Origin: an uncultured Clostridia bacterium
GTDB taxonomy: Bacteria > Bacillota > Clostridia > Oscillospirales > Ruminococcaceae
Reading direction: 5' to 3'
Assembly (NCBI GenBank): GCA_945910815.1
Contig: CAMDZD010000005.1
Coordinates: 1 to 64,000, forward strand
DNA length: 64,000 nucleotides
Part shown: piece after piece, positions 1 through 7,866 of the stretch
How positions within the stretch are numbered: position 1 is the first letter of the stretch
Layout: each line of letters starts with the position of its first letter
The notes under the pieces: model-generated
Told to the model about the DNA's origin: nothing
The model's input: the letters and a program-made list of their open reading frames with translations, nothing else
The model's database searches: none
Position numbers and translations under genes: made by a program

Positions 1-52
1 GCCTCAGGGGGTTTTATGCCTTATTGACTGATTTTTCTGTCGAACTCACGTT

Positions 53-81
53 AAAAAAGACTCCGCTTTTTGAACGGAGTC
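53..81 (-). terminator. Intrinsic terminator of the O-acetylhomoserine sulfhydrylase gene
   Basis: Read on the minus strand, a 7-bp stem (GACTCCG/CGGAGTC) with a 9-nt loop is followed by six T residues, ten bases after the stop codon. This is a standard rho-independent terminator. Bases 1-50 beyond it show no gene I can identify. Confidence 0.85.
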
Positions 82-90
82 ATTATTATT

Positions 91-1374
91 TTAATCAATG
101 CTGTCAAATCCGTGCTGAAGGTCAGCAATAATATCGTCAATATGTTCTGTACCGATTGAAAGTCTGATAGTATTCGGCTTGATTCCTGCTGAAAGGAGTT
201 CTTCTTCATTCATCTGTGAATGAGTTGTTGAAGCCGGGTGTATTACAAGTGATTTTACATCAGCTACATTTGCAAGCAGTGAGAAAAGTTCAAGGCTTTC
301 GGTAAATTTCTTAGCTGTATCGGCATTTCCCTTGATTTCAAATGTAAATATTGAACCTGCACCGTCGGGGAAATATGTATCATAGAGTTCCTTGGCTCTG
401 CCGTCGGCAAGTGACGGGTGATTTACCTTTTCAACCCTGGGGTGATTTTTAAGAAATTCCACAACCTTGAGAGCGTTCTCTATATGACGTTCGAGACGGA
501 GTGAAAGTGTTTCAAGTCCCTGAAGAAGTAAGAATGAATTAAAAGGAGAAATTGTTGCTCCCTGGTCTCTCATAAGAGTTGTGCGGAGTTTCATAATATA
601 TGCGATATTTCCGCAAGCCTCTGTAAATACTACTCCATGATATGACGGGTTAGGCTTTGAAAGTCCGGGGAATTTGTCATTCTGTGCCCAGTCAAATTTT
701 CCCGAATCAACAACTACACCGCCCATTACAGTACCGTGACCGCCTATAAATTTTGTTGCGGAATGTACTACAATATCTGCACCGTGTTCGATAGGTCTGA
801 GGCAATAGGGAGTTGCAAAAGTATTGTCCACGATAAGCGGAATACCGTGCTTGTGTGCTATTGCTGAAATTGCCTCAAGGTCAATTACATCGGAATTAGG
901 ATTTCCGAGAGTTTCAGCATAAAGGAGCTTTGTATCAGGCTGAATAGCCTTTTCAAAATTTTCGGGATTTGAGGGGTCAACGAAAGTTGTTGAAAGTCCC
1001 TGCTCCTTGAGAGTATTTGCAAAAAGATTGTATGTACCGCCGTAAAGGTTTGTTGATGATACAATATGGTCTCCGGCAGTTGCGATATTCTGAACCGCAT
1101 AGGAAATTGCAGCTGAACCTGATGCTGTTGCAAGTGCGGCAGCACCTCCTTCGAGAGCAGCTATTCTTTTTTCAAATACATCAGAAGTAGGATTCATTAA
1201 TCTTGTATAGATATTTCCTCCCTCTGTCAGTCCGAATCTTCCGGCAGCCTGTGCGGAATCCTTGAAAACATATGAAGTTGTGGCATAAATCGGAACTGCT
1301 CTTGCATCTGTTGCGGGGTCTGGTGATTCCTGCCCTGCATGTACCTGTAAAGTTTCAAATTTGTAATTGCTCAT
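91..1374 (-). CDS. O-acetylhomoserine aminocarboxypropyltransferase (sulfhydrylase), PLP-dependent
   Basis: Cytoplasmic Cys/Met-metabolism PLP enzyme of 427 residues, the usual length of the MET17/MetY group. It should make homocysteine from O-acetylhomoserine and sulfide. The start has the family's LQVHAGQ motif, the YTRLMNPT segment lies near residue 56, and the Schiff-base lysine is K208 in HSATKFIGG. The long acidic tail and overall length favour the acetylhomoserine sulfhydrylase over cystathionine gamma-synthase (about 380 residues). It is monocistronic, with its own promoter at 1476-1504 and a terminator at 53-81. Its substrate would come from MetA at 48008-48955. The ATG has no adjacent Shine-Dalgarno; the nearest AAGGAAAA lies upstream of a small hairpin (see 1387-1418). 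I found no SAM riboswitch in the leader. Confidence 0.93.
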   Translation of the reverse strand: MSNYKFETLQVHAGQESPDPATDARAVPIYATTSYVFKDSAQAAGRFGLTEGGNIYTRLMNPTSDVFEKRIAALEGGAAALATASGSAAISYAVQNIATAGDHIVSSTNLYGGTYNLFANTLKEQGLSTTFVDPSNPENFEKAIQPDTKLLYAETLGNPNSDVIDLEAISAIAHKHGIPLIVDNTFATPYCLRPIEHGADIVVHSATKFIGGHGTVMGGVVVDSGKFDWAQNDKFPGLSKPNPSYHGVVFTEACGNIAYIMKLRTTLMRDQGATISPFNSFLLLQGLETLSLRLERHIENALKVVEFLKNHPRVEKVNHPSLADGRAKELYDTYFPDGAGSIFTFEIKGNADTAKKFTESLELFSLLANVADVKSLVIHPASTTHSQMNEEELLSAGIKPNTIRLSIGTEHIDDIIADLQHGFDSID

Positions 1375-1386
1375 AATTATTTTTCT

Positions 1387-1418
1387 GCTGTATTTTTAAA
1401 ATAACAGCTTTTCCTTTC
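1387..1418 (-). promoter_or_regulatory. Leader hairpin between a remote Shine-Dalgarno and the start codon
   Basis: In the roughly 95-nt leader of the sulfhydrylase gene, the only good ribosome-binding sequence (AAGGAAAA, 1409-1416) is about 35 nt from the ATG at 1374. A stem (GCTGT pairing with ACAGC, extended by an AT helix) fills the gap. Folding would bring the Shine-Dalgarno closer to the start. A regulatory role is inference. Confidence 0.4.
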
Positions 1419-1475
1419 TGAAAAATCAATAACAGTAAGTATATATATTTTTCCTATTGGTTTACTGTGATTTAT

Positions 1476-1504
1476 ATTATATCACACATTTCTTCATTTG
1501 TCAA
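1476..1504 (-). promoter_or_regulatory. Sigma-A promoter for the sulfhydrylase gene
   Basis: The minus strand shows consensus TTGACA (1499-1504), a 17-bp spacer and consensus TATAAT (1476-1481). Transcription should begin near 1469, leaving a leader of about 95 nt. Confidence 0.85.
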
Positions 1505-1547
1505 TAGCAAAAATAAAAATAACAGGAATTTTTTCAGGCAGAAAGTT

Positions 1548-1577
1548 TTAACAAAATTTTAATAATCTGAATATAAT
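1548..1577 (+). promoter_or_regulatory. Sigma-A promoter for the DUF2935 gene
   Basis: TTAACA (1548-1553), an 18-bp spacer and TATAAT (1572-1577) lie about 33 bp before the coding start. A GGGAGG ribosome-binding site precedes the ATG. Confidence 0.6.
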
Positions 1578-1609
1578 AGCAGTATATCTGCATTGACTGG
1601 GAGGAAAAT

Positions 1610-2497
1610 ATGCTTACAGAAAATTATATATCGCAATCTCTTGAACTTCATTTGTTTTTCGGACGTATTATGAAAGAACATTCGCTGTTTCTGAAAGTGG
1701 GATTTACTTCGGCTAATCCTGATTTTTCCGCCAAAGCAGAATTTTATAAAAATGAATTTGAAAATCTGCTGAACCGTGCAGTATCCCTTGCAGACGGAAG
1801 AATCAGCGAAAATGTATTAAATTCAGATGAAATTGTAACTGATTTTACTCTTGAAGCCGAAAAACAGACTCAGAAATTAACCGGTATTCATATCAACAGC
1901 ACTATAACTCAAAAAGAACTGAATCTTAAATGCACCCATTGCCGTGAAACATCAATAAGATTACTTCAGGTAAGAAATCTGAATACAAACGCTCTACGGC
2001 TTTTGAACGGTCTTATTTCTCTGAAAGAAAAAATTCTTGAAAGAGTTCTGAAATGTCAGATGTTTACCTTGAATTATCCGCTTTTGATTGAACATATTCT
2101 GAGAGAGGCAAAGCTATATAAAAAATATATAAAAGTTCTGGAGTCTGACGGAATTATTGATAACGTCTCAATAAAGGAAAACGAATGTTTCTGGAATCAG
2201 ATTATGATGGAACATGCACTTTTTATCCGTGGACTGCTTGACCCCTCTGAAACAGAACTTTTTAATTCTGCTGATAAATTTGCTGAAAATTATTCCGCCC
2301 TGCTGAAAAGCTGTAATAATGCTCAGAATAAAAATCTCATTGCCGATTCACTGGCTGAAACCAAAAAATTCAGAGATTTCAAAACAGCAGGAGTCAAGGG
2401 AATAGAAAACTGTCAGATTCGTTCGCTTATACTTCCTCTGCTGGCTGACCACGTTCTCCGTGAGGCAAATCATTTCATAAGGATTCTCGAAAACTGA
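1610..2497 (+). CDS. DUF2935 family protein (duplicated four-helix, putative metal-binding)
   Basis: This 295-residue protein has the duplicated architecture of DUF2935. Each half opens with a helix bearing an Glu-His pair: E23-H24 in IMKEHSLFLKVGF and E201-H202 in MMEHALFIRGLL. Each half closes with a related helix: EHILREAKLY near 161 and DHVLREANHF near 281. The family is known as ferritin- or hemerythrin-like helical bundles that bind metal; a biochemical role is not established to my knowledge. There is no signal peptide, so it should be cytoplasmic. The start follows GGGAGG with good spacing. It is a single-gene unit with its own promoter and a strong terminator at 2505-2547. Confidence 0.85.
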   Translation: MLTENYISQSLELHLFFGRIMKEHSLFLKVGFTSANPDFSAKAEFYKNEFENLLNRAVSLADGRISENVLNSDEIVTDFTLEAEKQTQKLTGIHINSTITQKELNLKCTHCRETSIRLLQVRNLNTNALRLLNGLISLKEKILERVLKCQMFTLNYPLLIEHILREAKLYKKYIKVLESDGIIDNVSIKENECFWNQIMMEHALFIRGLLDPSETELFNSADKFAENYSALLKSCNNAQNKNLIADSLAETKKFRDFKTAGVKGIENCQIRSLILPLLADHVLREANHFIRILEN

Positions 2498-2504
2498 AAT
2501 CAAT

Positions 2505-2547
2505 ACTCCCCTTTTGCAGATAATATTCCTGCAAAAGGGGAGTTTTT
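2505..2547 (+). terminator. Intrinsic terminator after the DUF2935 gene
   Basis: A perfect 15-bp stem (ACTCCCCTTTTGCAG paired with its complement) with a short AT loop ends in five T residues, 8 bp after the stop codon. Confidence 0.92.
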
Positions 2548-2560
2548 AATAAAATCAGTA

Positions 2561-2589
2561 TTGAAATAATGTATATTTTATGATATAAT
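2561..2589 (+). promoter_or_regulatory. Sigma-A promoter for the YunG-like/antiporter operon
   Basis: TTGAAA (2561-2566), 17-bp spacer, TATAAT (2584-2589). The first gene starts at 2635 after an AAGGAGG ribosome-binding site. Confidence 0.8.
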
Positions 2590-2634
2590 ATTATTGTCTT
2601 ATACCGGATTTCAATTTCTTTAAGGAGGTTTTTT

Positions 2635-3066
2635 ATGAAATACAATTTTTACGGCTGGGAAAATGCTCTTGTCAGTCCGCAGAATAATATTTACCCTTTT
2701 ATTAAAAATCCACGTGATTTATATGACGCACTCTCAAAAATATGGTGTGCTGAAACATGTGCCCCGAGAATGAGGGACAAGTGGTCTCCGGATAACAAAA
2801 CTCTCGGACAGTGTTCAATAACCGCATTTCTTGCACAGGATATTTTCGGCGGAAAGGTTTACGGAATACCACGTTCCGGCGGTAATTTCCACTGCTACAA
2901 CGTAATCGGTAACTGCTGTTTTGACCTTACAAGCGAACAGTTCGGCGAGGAGGCAAAATCTCTCGTATATGAAAACAATCCCGAACAGTTCAGGGAAATT
3001 CATTTTGCAAAAGAGGAAAAGCGTCTCCGTTATGAACTTCTTAAGAAAAAATTAGCGGAGAAATGA
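2635..3066 (+). CDS. YunG-like protein, possible papain-fold
   Basis: This 143-residue soluble protein resembles the Bacillus YunG family, whose function is unknown to me. The conserved core is WCAETCAPR (38-45), WSPDNKTLGQCS (50-61), NFHCYN (84-89) and CFDLTSEQF (95-103). The order Q59-C60, H86, D97 fits a cysteine/histidine/aspartate arrangement as in papain or transglutaminase folds; that reading is inference. A strong AAGGAGG site fixes the ATG. Its stop overlaps the next gene's start (ATGA), so it is translationally coupled to the cation antiporter, suggesting a linked but unknown role. Confidence 0.75.
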   Translation: MKYNFYGWENALVSPQNNIYPFIKNPRDLYDALSKIWCAETCAPRMRDKWSPDNKTLGQCSITAFLAQDIFGGKVYGIPRSGGNFHCYNVIGNCCFDLTSEQFGEEAKSLVYENNPEQFREIHFAKEEKRLRYELLKKKLAEK

Positions 3067-4367
3067 CTATGAACTTAATGACATTTATTATATTGATTTT
3101 ATTTCTTATTGCATTTATCAGCATTATCAACGAAAAATTTTTTCATATGCAGAATGATATTGCACTTTTGTTTTTCAGTCTGATTATAAGCCTTATTCTT
3201 ATATCTGCCGGATTGATTTCAGATTCAGAATTTCTTAAGGAAAAAATCAGAAATATCGGTAATTTCGGCTTTGAATCGTATCTTATGGATTTCGTTCTGT
3301 GCTTTATGCTTTTTGCGGGTGCAAGCAAGGTTAATATGAAAAAATTCAGGCAGAATATAAAGGCAATAAGTCTGCTTGCACTTCTTGCAACAATAGTATC
3401 ATCGGCAGTTTATGGATTTCTTTTCCGGCTTTCAGCCTTTCTGATTGGTATTAATATGGATATATGGACATGTATTCTTTTAGGCTGTATCGTATCGCCT
3501 ACTGACCCCATTGCTGCCACGGGAATACTTAATAAGCTGGGACTTTCAAAAAATGTGACTTCTGTTATTGAAAATGAATCCCTTTTCAATGACGGTACAG
3601 GCGTTGCACTTTTCGTATTCGTAAAAAGTATAGTAAGCCAAAACGGTGAGAGCAATTTTATACTTTTAATGCTTAAGGAAGTTCTCGGTGCTTTCGGTGT
3701 AGCTATTGCAGTATCTTTTATACTTTTCAGACTTCTTACGCTTTCGGGAAACCCTCTTAATCACCTGCTTATAAGCTTTATCGATGTTTCACTTGTTTAT
3801 ATGATATGCGAACATTCCGGATTTTCAGGCGTTATTGCATCGGTTGTATGCGGAATGTATTTTTCCGCAAAAATGGACAGTATAAAAAGAAGAAGAATAG
3901 TTGAAGACCCTCACAATCTGTATATTATTTTCTGGGAGGTTGCAGATAATATTTTCAATTCTGTACTTTTTGTTATGATTGGAATTTCTGTTCTTGACTT
4001 CACGCCTGAAAAAAAATTTCTTTTTCTGATTCCTTCCGGAATTTTATGCGTAATTCTTTCGAGATTTGCCGGAACGGGAATTTCTGCTCTGCTTGTAGGC
4101 AAAAAACGTATTCCGAGCAGTTACAGCACTGCCGAATTTGTAACATTAATGACGTGGAGTGCATTAAAAGGCGGTCTCTCGCTTGCTCTTGCAATGAGTA
4201 CGGCGGAATTTCTTGCCGAAGAAACTTATTTCACTGTAATGAATGTAACATATATAACAATTTTCTTTACTGTCATAGTTCAGGGGCTTACAATAAAATC
4301 AGGTTACAGTATGATTGAAAAACATAAGGCAAGGCGTATCCGTGCCGAAAGCGAAAATGCAAGATAA
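3063..4367 (+). CDS. CPA1-family Na+(or K+)/H+ antiporter, NhaP-like
   Basis: An integral membrane protein of 434 residues with about twelve hydrophobic segments. It carries the CPA1 hallmarks: SPTDPIAATGIL in the middle (T147-D148) and ENESLFNDGTG with the ion-binding Asn176-Asp177 pair. The late SALKGGLSLALA segment has Lys where many homologs have Arg. It should exchange Na+ or K+ for protons across the cytoplasmic membrane. There is no long cytoplasmic C-terminal domain, only a short basic tail. It overlaps the YunG-like gene by four bases and is followed by a strong terminator. If the ATP synthase in this window is Na+-coupled, this antiporter may take part in Na+ balance (inference). 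Confidence 0.88.
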   Translation: MTMNLMTFIILILFLIAFISIINEKFFHMQNDIALLFFSLIISLILISAGLISDSEFLKEKIRNIGNFGFESYLMDFVLCFMLFAGASKVNMKKFRQNIKAISLLALLATIVSSAVYGFLFRLSAFLIGINMDIWTCILLGCIVSPTDPIAATGILNKLGLSKNVTSVIENESLFNDGTGVALFVFVKSIVSQNGESNFILLMLKEVLGAFGVAIAVSFILFRLLTLSGNPLNHLLISFIDVSLVYMICEHSGFSGVIASVVCGMYFSAKMDSIKRRRIVEDPHNLYIIFWEVADNIFNSVLFVMIGISVLDFTPEKKFLFLIPSGILCVILSRFAGTGISALLVGKKRIPSSYSTAEFVTLMTWSALKGGLSLALAMSTAEFLAEETYFTVMNVTYITIFFTVIVQGLTIKSGYSMIEKHKARRIRAESENAR

Positions 4368-4381
4368 TTTTTTTATTGCCC

Positions 4382-4419
4382 GGGCGGTCATTTGAATTGA
4401 CCGCCCTTTATTTTTTTTT
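4382..4419 (+). terminator. Intrinsic terminator after the antiporter gene
   Basis: A 9-bp stem (GGGCGGTCA/TGACCGCCC) with a 7-nt loop is followed by TTTATTTTTTTTT. It ends the YunG-like/antiporter operon. Confidence 0.92.
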
Positions 4420-4481
4420 GCAGACTGATAATATTTTTCTTTTTTGCGGAAATATTATATAAAAAAGGAGATTTTTAAATT

Positions 4482-6590
4482 ATGGAAAATAATAAATTTT
4501 CAGTATTTTCTCCGCTGAACGGAACTGTAATTCCGCTTGAAAAAGTTTCCGACCCTGTTTTTTCAGATAAAGTTCTTGGTGACGGGTGTGCGGTGATTCC
4601 GGCAAACGGAAAAATTTACAGTCCTGTTGACGGAGAAATTTCATCAGTTGCCGAAACAAAACACGCCTATGGAATTTCATCAGATGACGGTCTTGAAATT
4701 CTCATTCATTTCGGTCTTGATACTGTTTCTATGAAAGGCAGTGGCTTTATATCTCACGTTTCCGTTGGCGAAAAAGTAAAAAAAGGTCAGCTTATTGCGG
4801 AGGCTGACATCGATTTTCTCAAAAGCAATAATATTAATATCACAACTCCCGTGCTTGTCTGCGGAGGTGCGGACGGTCTCAGTTTAAATACACCGAATGA
4901 AAATGTAAAATCGGGTGATTTGCTTATATCGCTTTCCGAAAAGTCAGAAACTCCTGAAAATCAATCAAAAGAGAAAAAAAGCTTAAATTTCGACTTTCTC
5001 CAGAAACTCGGAAAAGTTCTGATGACAGTTATTGCAGTTATGCCTGCTGCAGGACTTATGATAAGCATAGGAAAGCTCATCGCAATGGTTGGAACTGATA
5101 TTTCCGCTGTTGTTACTGTCGGAAACGTTATGGAAAATATAGGCTGGGCAATTATAAGCAATCTCAATATCCTTTTTGCGTGTGCAATAGGAGGCTCGTG
5201 GGCTAAGGAAAAGGCAGGCGGTGCGTTTGCGTCCGTCATTGCATTTATACTCATAAATAATATAACAGGTGTTATATTCGGTGTGACAAGCGATATGCTT
5301 AACAATCCCGATGCCGTTGTATATTCGCTTTTCGGTCAGGAAATGCCCGTTGAAAGCTATTTTACATCTGTTCTTGACACTCCTGCTCTCAATATGGGAG
5401 TATTTATCGGCATTATATCGGGATTTCTCGGCGGTACTGTATACAATAAATTCTATAATTTCCGGAAGCTCCCCGATTCGCTTTCATTCTTCAACGGCAA
5501 ACGCTTTGTGCCTTTAATGGTAATAATATGGTCTGTAATAGTTTCTCTGATACTTGCCGTATTATGGCCTTTTGTACAGTCGGGAATAAATTCTTTCGGA
5601 ATATGGATTGCAAATTCCTCCGATACTTCACCAGTGCTTGCACCTTTCATATACGGAACACTCGAAAGACTTCTTCTGCCGTTCGGACTTCATCATATGC
5701 TTACTATTCCTATGAACTATACTTCATTCGGCGGAACTTATGAAATTTTAACCGGTGCTAATGCAGGTGCAAAAGTATTCGGGCAGGACCCTCTGTGGCT
5801 TGCGTGGGTTACAGACCTCATAAATCTGAAAAATTCCGGAAATAATGCCGGATATCAGAATCTGCTTTCATCAGTAACTCCCGCACGCTTTAAAGTCGGT
5901 CAGATGATTGGTTCAACAGGACTTCTTCTCGGAATTGCTCTTGCAATGTACCGCAGAACCGATTCGGACAAGCGGAAAAAATACCGTTCAATGTTTTTTT
6001 CGGCAGGTCTCGCTGTATTCCTCACAGGCGTTACTGAACCTCTTGAATTTATGTTTATGTTCTGTGCAATTCCTCTTTATATCGTATATGCAATTCTTCA
6101 GGGGTGTGCGTTTGCACTTTCTGGAATTTTCAATCTCAGACTTCATTCTTTCGGAAATCTCGAATTTGCTACAAGAATCCCGATGTCATTAAAGGCAGGT
6201 CTCGGAGGTGATATTATAAACTTTCTGATTGCCGTTATTGTATTCTTTATAATAGGTTACTTTACAGCATACTTTATGATTGGAAAATTCAGATTCGCAA
6301 CCCCCGGCAGACTCGGAAATTATACTTCTGAAAATGAAAATCCAGAAAATTCATCAGAAATTAATCCCGAAAAAATAATAGAACTTCTCGGAGGACGTGA
6401 AAATATTGCACTCGTTGACGCATGTATGACGAGACTGCGTGTTACCGTAAAAAATCCCGAACTTGTTGCAGATTCCGAAATGTGGAAAAATTACGGTGCT
6501 TTGGGACTCGTCAGAAAGGGAAACGGTATTCAGGCGGTTTACGGAACTAAAGCAGATATTCTTAAATCCGATATTAATGATATTCTTTAA
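4482..6590 (+). CDS. PTS glucose-superfamily permease, domain order IIA-IIC-IIB
   Basis: A complete one-chain PTS transporter of 702 residues. The IIA (Crr-like) domain covers about 1-150, with H61 (TKHAYG) and the phosphorylated H76 (LIHFGLDTV). The IIC membrane domain covers about 165-575, with GLHHMLTIPMNY and TGVTEPLEFMF typical of the glucose/N-acetylglucosamine/maltose group. The IIB domain is at 620-702, with the phosphocysteine C648 in DACMTRLRV. All phospho-transfer residues are present. The exact sugar cannot be told from sequence; glucose, GlcNAc or a glucoside are possible. The A-C-B order differs from the common C-B-A order of PtsG/NagE. An AAGGAG site precedes the ATG. The phosphatase gene 11 bp downstream is probably co-transcribed; PtsI is at 42225. 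Confidence 0.92.
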   Translation: MENNKFSVFSPLNGTVIPLEKVSDPVFSDKVLGDGCAVIPANGKIYSPVDGEISSVAETKHAYGISSDDGLEILIHFGLDTVSMKGSGFISHVSVGEKVKKGQLIAEADIDFLKSNNINITTPVLVCGGADGLSLNTPNENVKSGDLLISLSEKSETPENQSKEKKSLNFDFLQKLGKVLMTVIAVMPAAGLMISIGKLIAMVGTDISAVVTVGNVMENIGWAIISNLNILFACAIGGSWAKEKAGGAFASVIAFILINNITGVIFGVTSDMLNNPDAVVYSLFGQEMPVESYFTSVLDTPALNMGVFIGIISGFLGGTVYNKFYNFRKLPDSLSFFNGKRFVPLMVIIWSVIVSLILAVLWPFVQSGINSFGIWIANSSDTSPVLAPFIYGTLERLLLPFGLHHMLTIPMNYTSFGGTYEILTGANAGAKVFGQDPLWLAWVTDLINLKNSGNNAGYQNLLSSVTPARFKVGQMIGSTGLLLGIALAMYRRTDSDKRKKYRSMFFSAGLAVFLTGVTEPLEFMFMFCAIPLYIVYAILQGCAFALSGIFNLRLHSFGNLEFATRIPMSLKAGLGGDIINFLIAVIVFFIIGYFTAYFMIGKFRFATPGRLGNYTSENENPENSSEINPEKIIELLGGRENIALVDACMTRLRVTVKNPELVADSEMWKNYGALGLVRKGNGIQAVYGTKADILKSDINDIL

Positions 6591-6601
6591 GGTGATTTGA
6601 T

Positions 6602-7429
6602 ATGAAATTAATGACTCTAAACACCCACAGTCTTGCAGAAAAAAATTACAGACGCAAGCTTTATGAATTTACTGTTGCCGTTGCAGAGGAAAAACCCGAT
6701 ATAATAGCATTGCAGGAAGTAAATCAGACAAGAAATGCCGATACAGTTCAGATATCGGAGCTTACAAATTACTTTTCCTGCAATGAAAAATTATTGATAA
6801 AAAAAGACAATCACGCATATAATGCCGTTAAAATCCTTGAAAAATCGGGAATATCATACTATTGGACGTGGCTCGGAATAAAGCTCGGCTATGATAAATA
6901 CGATGAGGGTATCGCTCTTATGAGCAGAACTCCCATAACTGAAATATTTTCCGGAACAATCAGTCGGAATGACAGCTATTATAACTGGAAAACACGCAAA
7001 ATCCTCGGAATAAAAACCGAAAAATTCCCGAATCAATGCTTTTACAGCGTTCATCTCGGGTGGTGGAATGATAACGAAGAACCCTTTCCGCAACAGTGGG
7101 AACGCCTTGAAAATCATATTGAAAAAAATAATAAAATATGGCTTATGGGAGATTTCAACAATTCCGCTGAAATAAAAAATCAGGGCTATGATATGATTAA
7201 ACAATCCGGCTGGTATGACTGCTATAATCTTGCCGAAAATAAAGACAGCGGATTTACTGTATGCAAATCAATTGACGGCTGGAAAGATAAAAAGTCCGCT
7301 GAAAATATGCGTATTGATTATATTTTCTGCAACAGAAAAATTCCCGTAAAAAATTACCGTACTGTATTCAATAATATAAATTATCCTGTTGTGTCTGACC
7401 ATTTCGGAATTATTATTGAAACGGAATAA
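6602..7429 (+). CDS. Endonuclease/exonuclease/phosphatase (EEP) family hydrolase
   Basis: This 275-residue cytoplasmic protein has the EEP-fold catalytic series: N7 in LNTHS, E39 in ALQEVNQ, the His in YSVHLGWW, the Asp-Asn pair in MGDFNN, and DYIF followed by SDHFGI at the C-terminus. These bind one or two divalent metals and cleave phosphoesters in families as different as exonuclease III, sphingomyelinases and sugar or inositol phosphatases. It lies 11 bp after the PTS permease with its own GGTGAT-type site, so a sugar- or nucleotide-phosphate substrate linked to uptake is possible (inference). The substrate cannot be fixed from sequence. It is convergent with the gene ending at 7432, and I see no clear terminator between them. 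Confidence 0.85.
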   Translation: MKLMTLNTHSLAEKNYRRKLYEFTVAVAEEKPDIIALQEVNQTRNADTVQISELTNYFSCNEKLLIKKDNHAYNAVKILEKSGISYYWTWLGIKLGYDKYDEGIALMSRTPITEIFSGTISRNDSYYNWKTRKILGIKTEKFPNQCFYSVHLGWWNDNEEPFPQQWERLENHIEKNNKIWLMGDFNNSAEIKNQGYDMIKQSGWYDCYNLAENKDSGFTVCKSIDGWKDKKSAENMRIDYIFCNRKIPVKNYRTVFNNINYPVVSDHFGIIIETE

Positions 7430-7431
7430 AT

Positions 7432-7860
7432 TCAGTCTGAACTGCTTTCCTTTCGTTTTTGTTTCCGTTCCTTTTTCTTAGCCCTGAAATATTCTTTCGC
7501 CTCGCTGTAAAGAACTTCATCATATACAAGCTTATAATGATTTTCTGTAAACATTTCGAGATTTTTATATGTCATCAGGGCATATCCCGATTTTTCATTC
7601 CAGCCGACATTGATATTTGTCAGCGAAATTTCAAGGTCAAGTTCAATGCTTTTTATATGACGGCATAAAAGACATGCATTTTTTTCGCCGATAACTTCGG
7701 CAAGTATATATTTTTCCTTGCGGAACCATTCAATAACGATATATGGCTTTGACGGAGCTTTCCAGTATTTTTTTTGTGAAAAGCTTTTTCCGCCGTCAAA
7801 GCTTATATCTGATATTTTCTGTTCTGTTTCGATATATTCACGATAATTCTTTTCTTCCAT
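7432..7860 (-). CDS. Uncharacterized 142-residue protein downstream of an ECF sigma gene
   Basis: I do not recognise this protein. It is soluble, with no signal peptide or membrane segment. A central aromatic region (KPYIVIEWFRKEKYILAEVI) and a CLLCRH motif near residue 63 are followed by a strongly basic C-terminus (AKKKERKQKRKESSSD) that could contact nucleic acid or membrane. The start follows AAAGGA. It begins 6 bp after the sigma-factor stop codon, so the two are almost certainly one transcript, and it may be a partner or regulator of that sigma system (inference). Confidence 0.7.
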   Translation of the reverse strand: MEEKNYREYIETEQKISDISFDGGKSFSQKKYWKAPSKPYIVIEWFRKEKYILAEVIGEKNACLLCRHIKSIELDLEISLTNINVGWNEKSGYALMTYKNLEMFTENHYKLVYDEVLYSEAKEYFRAKKKERKQKRKESSSD

Positions 7861-7866
7861 AGATAA

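Noticed and set aside
1375..1500. SAM riboswitch (S-box) or other known riboswitch in front of the sulfhydrylase
   Set aside because: The leader is too short and lacks the conserved S-box helices; only a small hairpin is visible.
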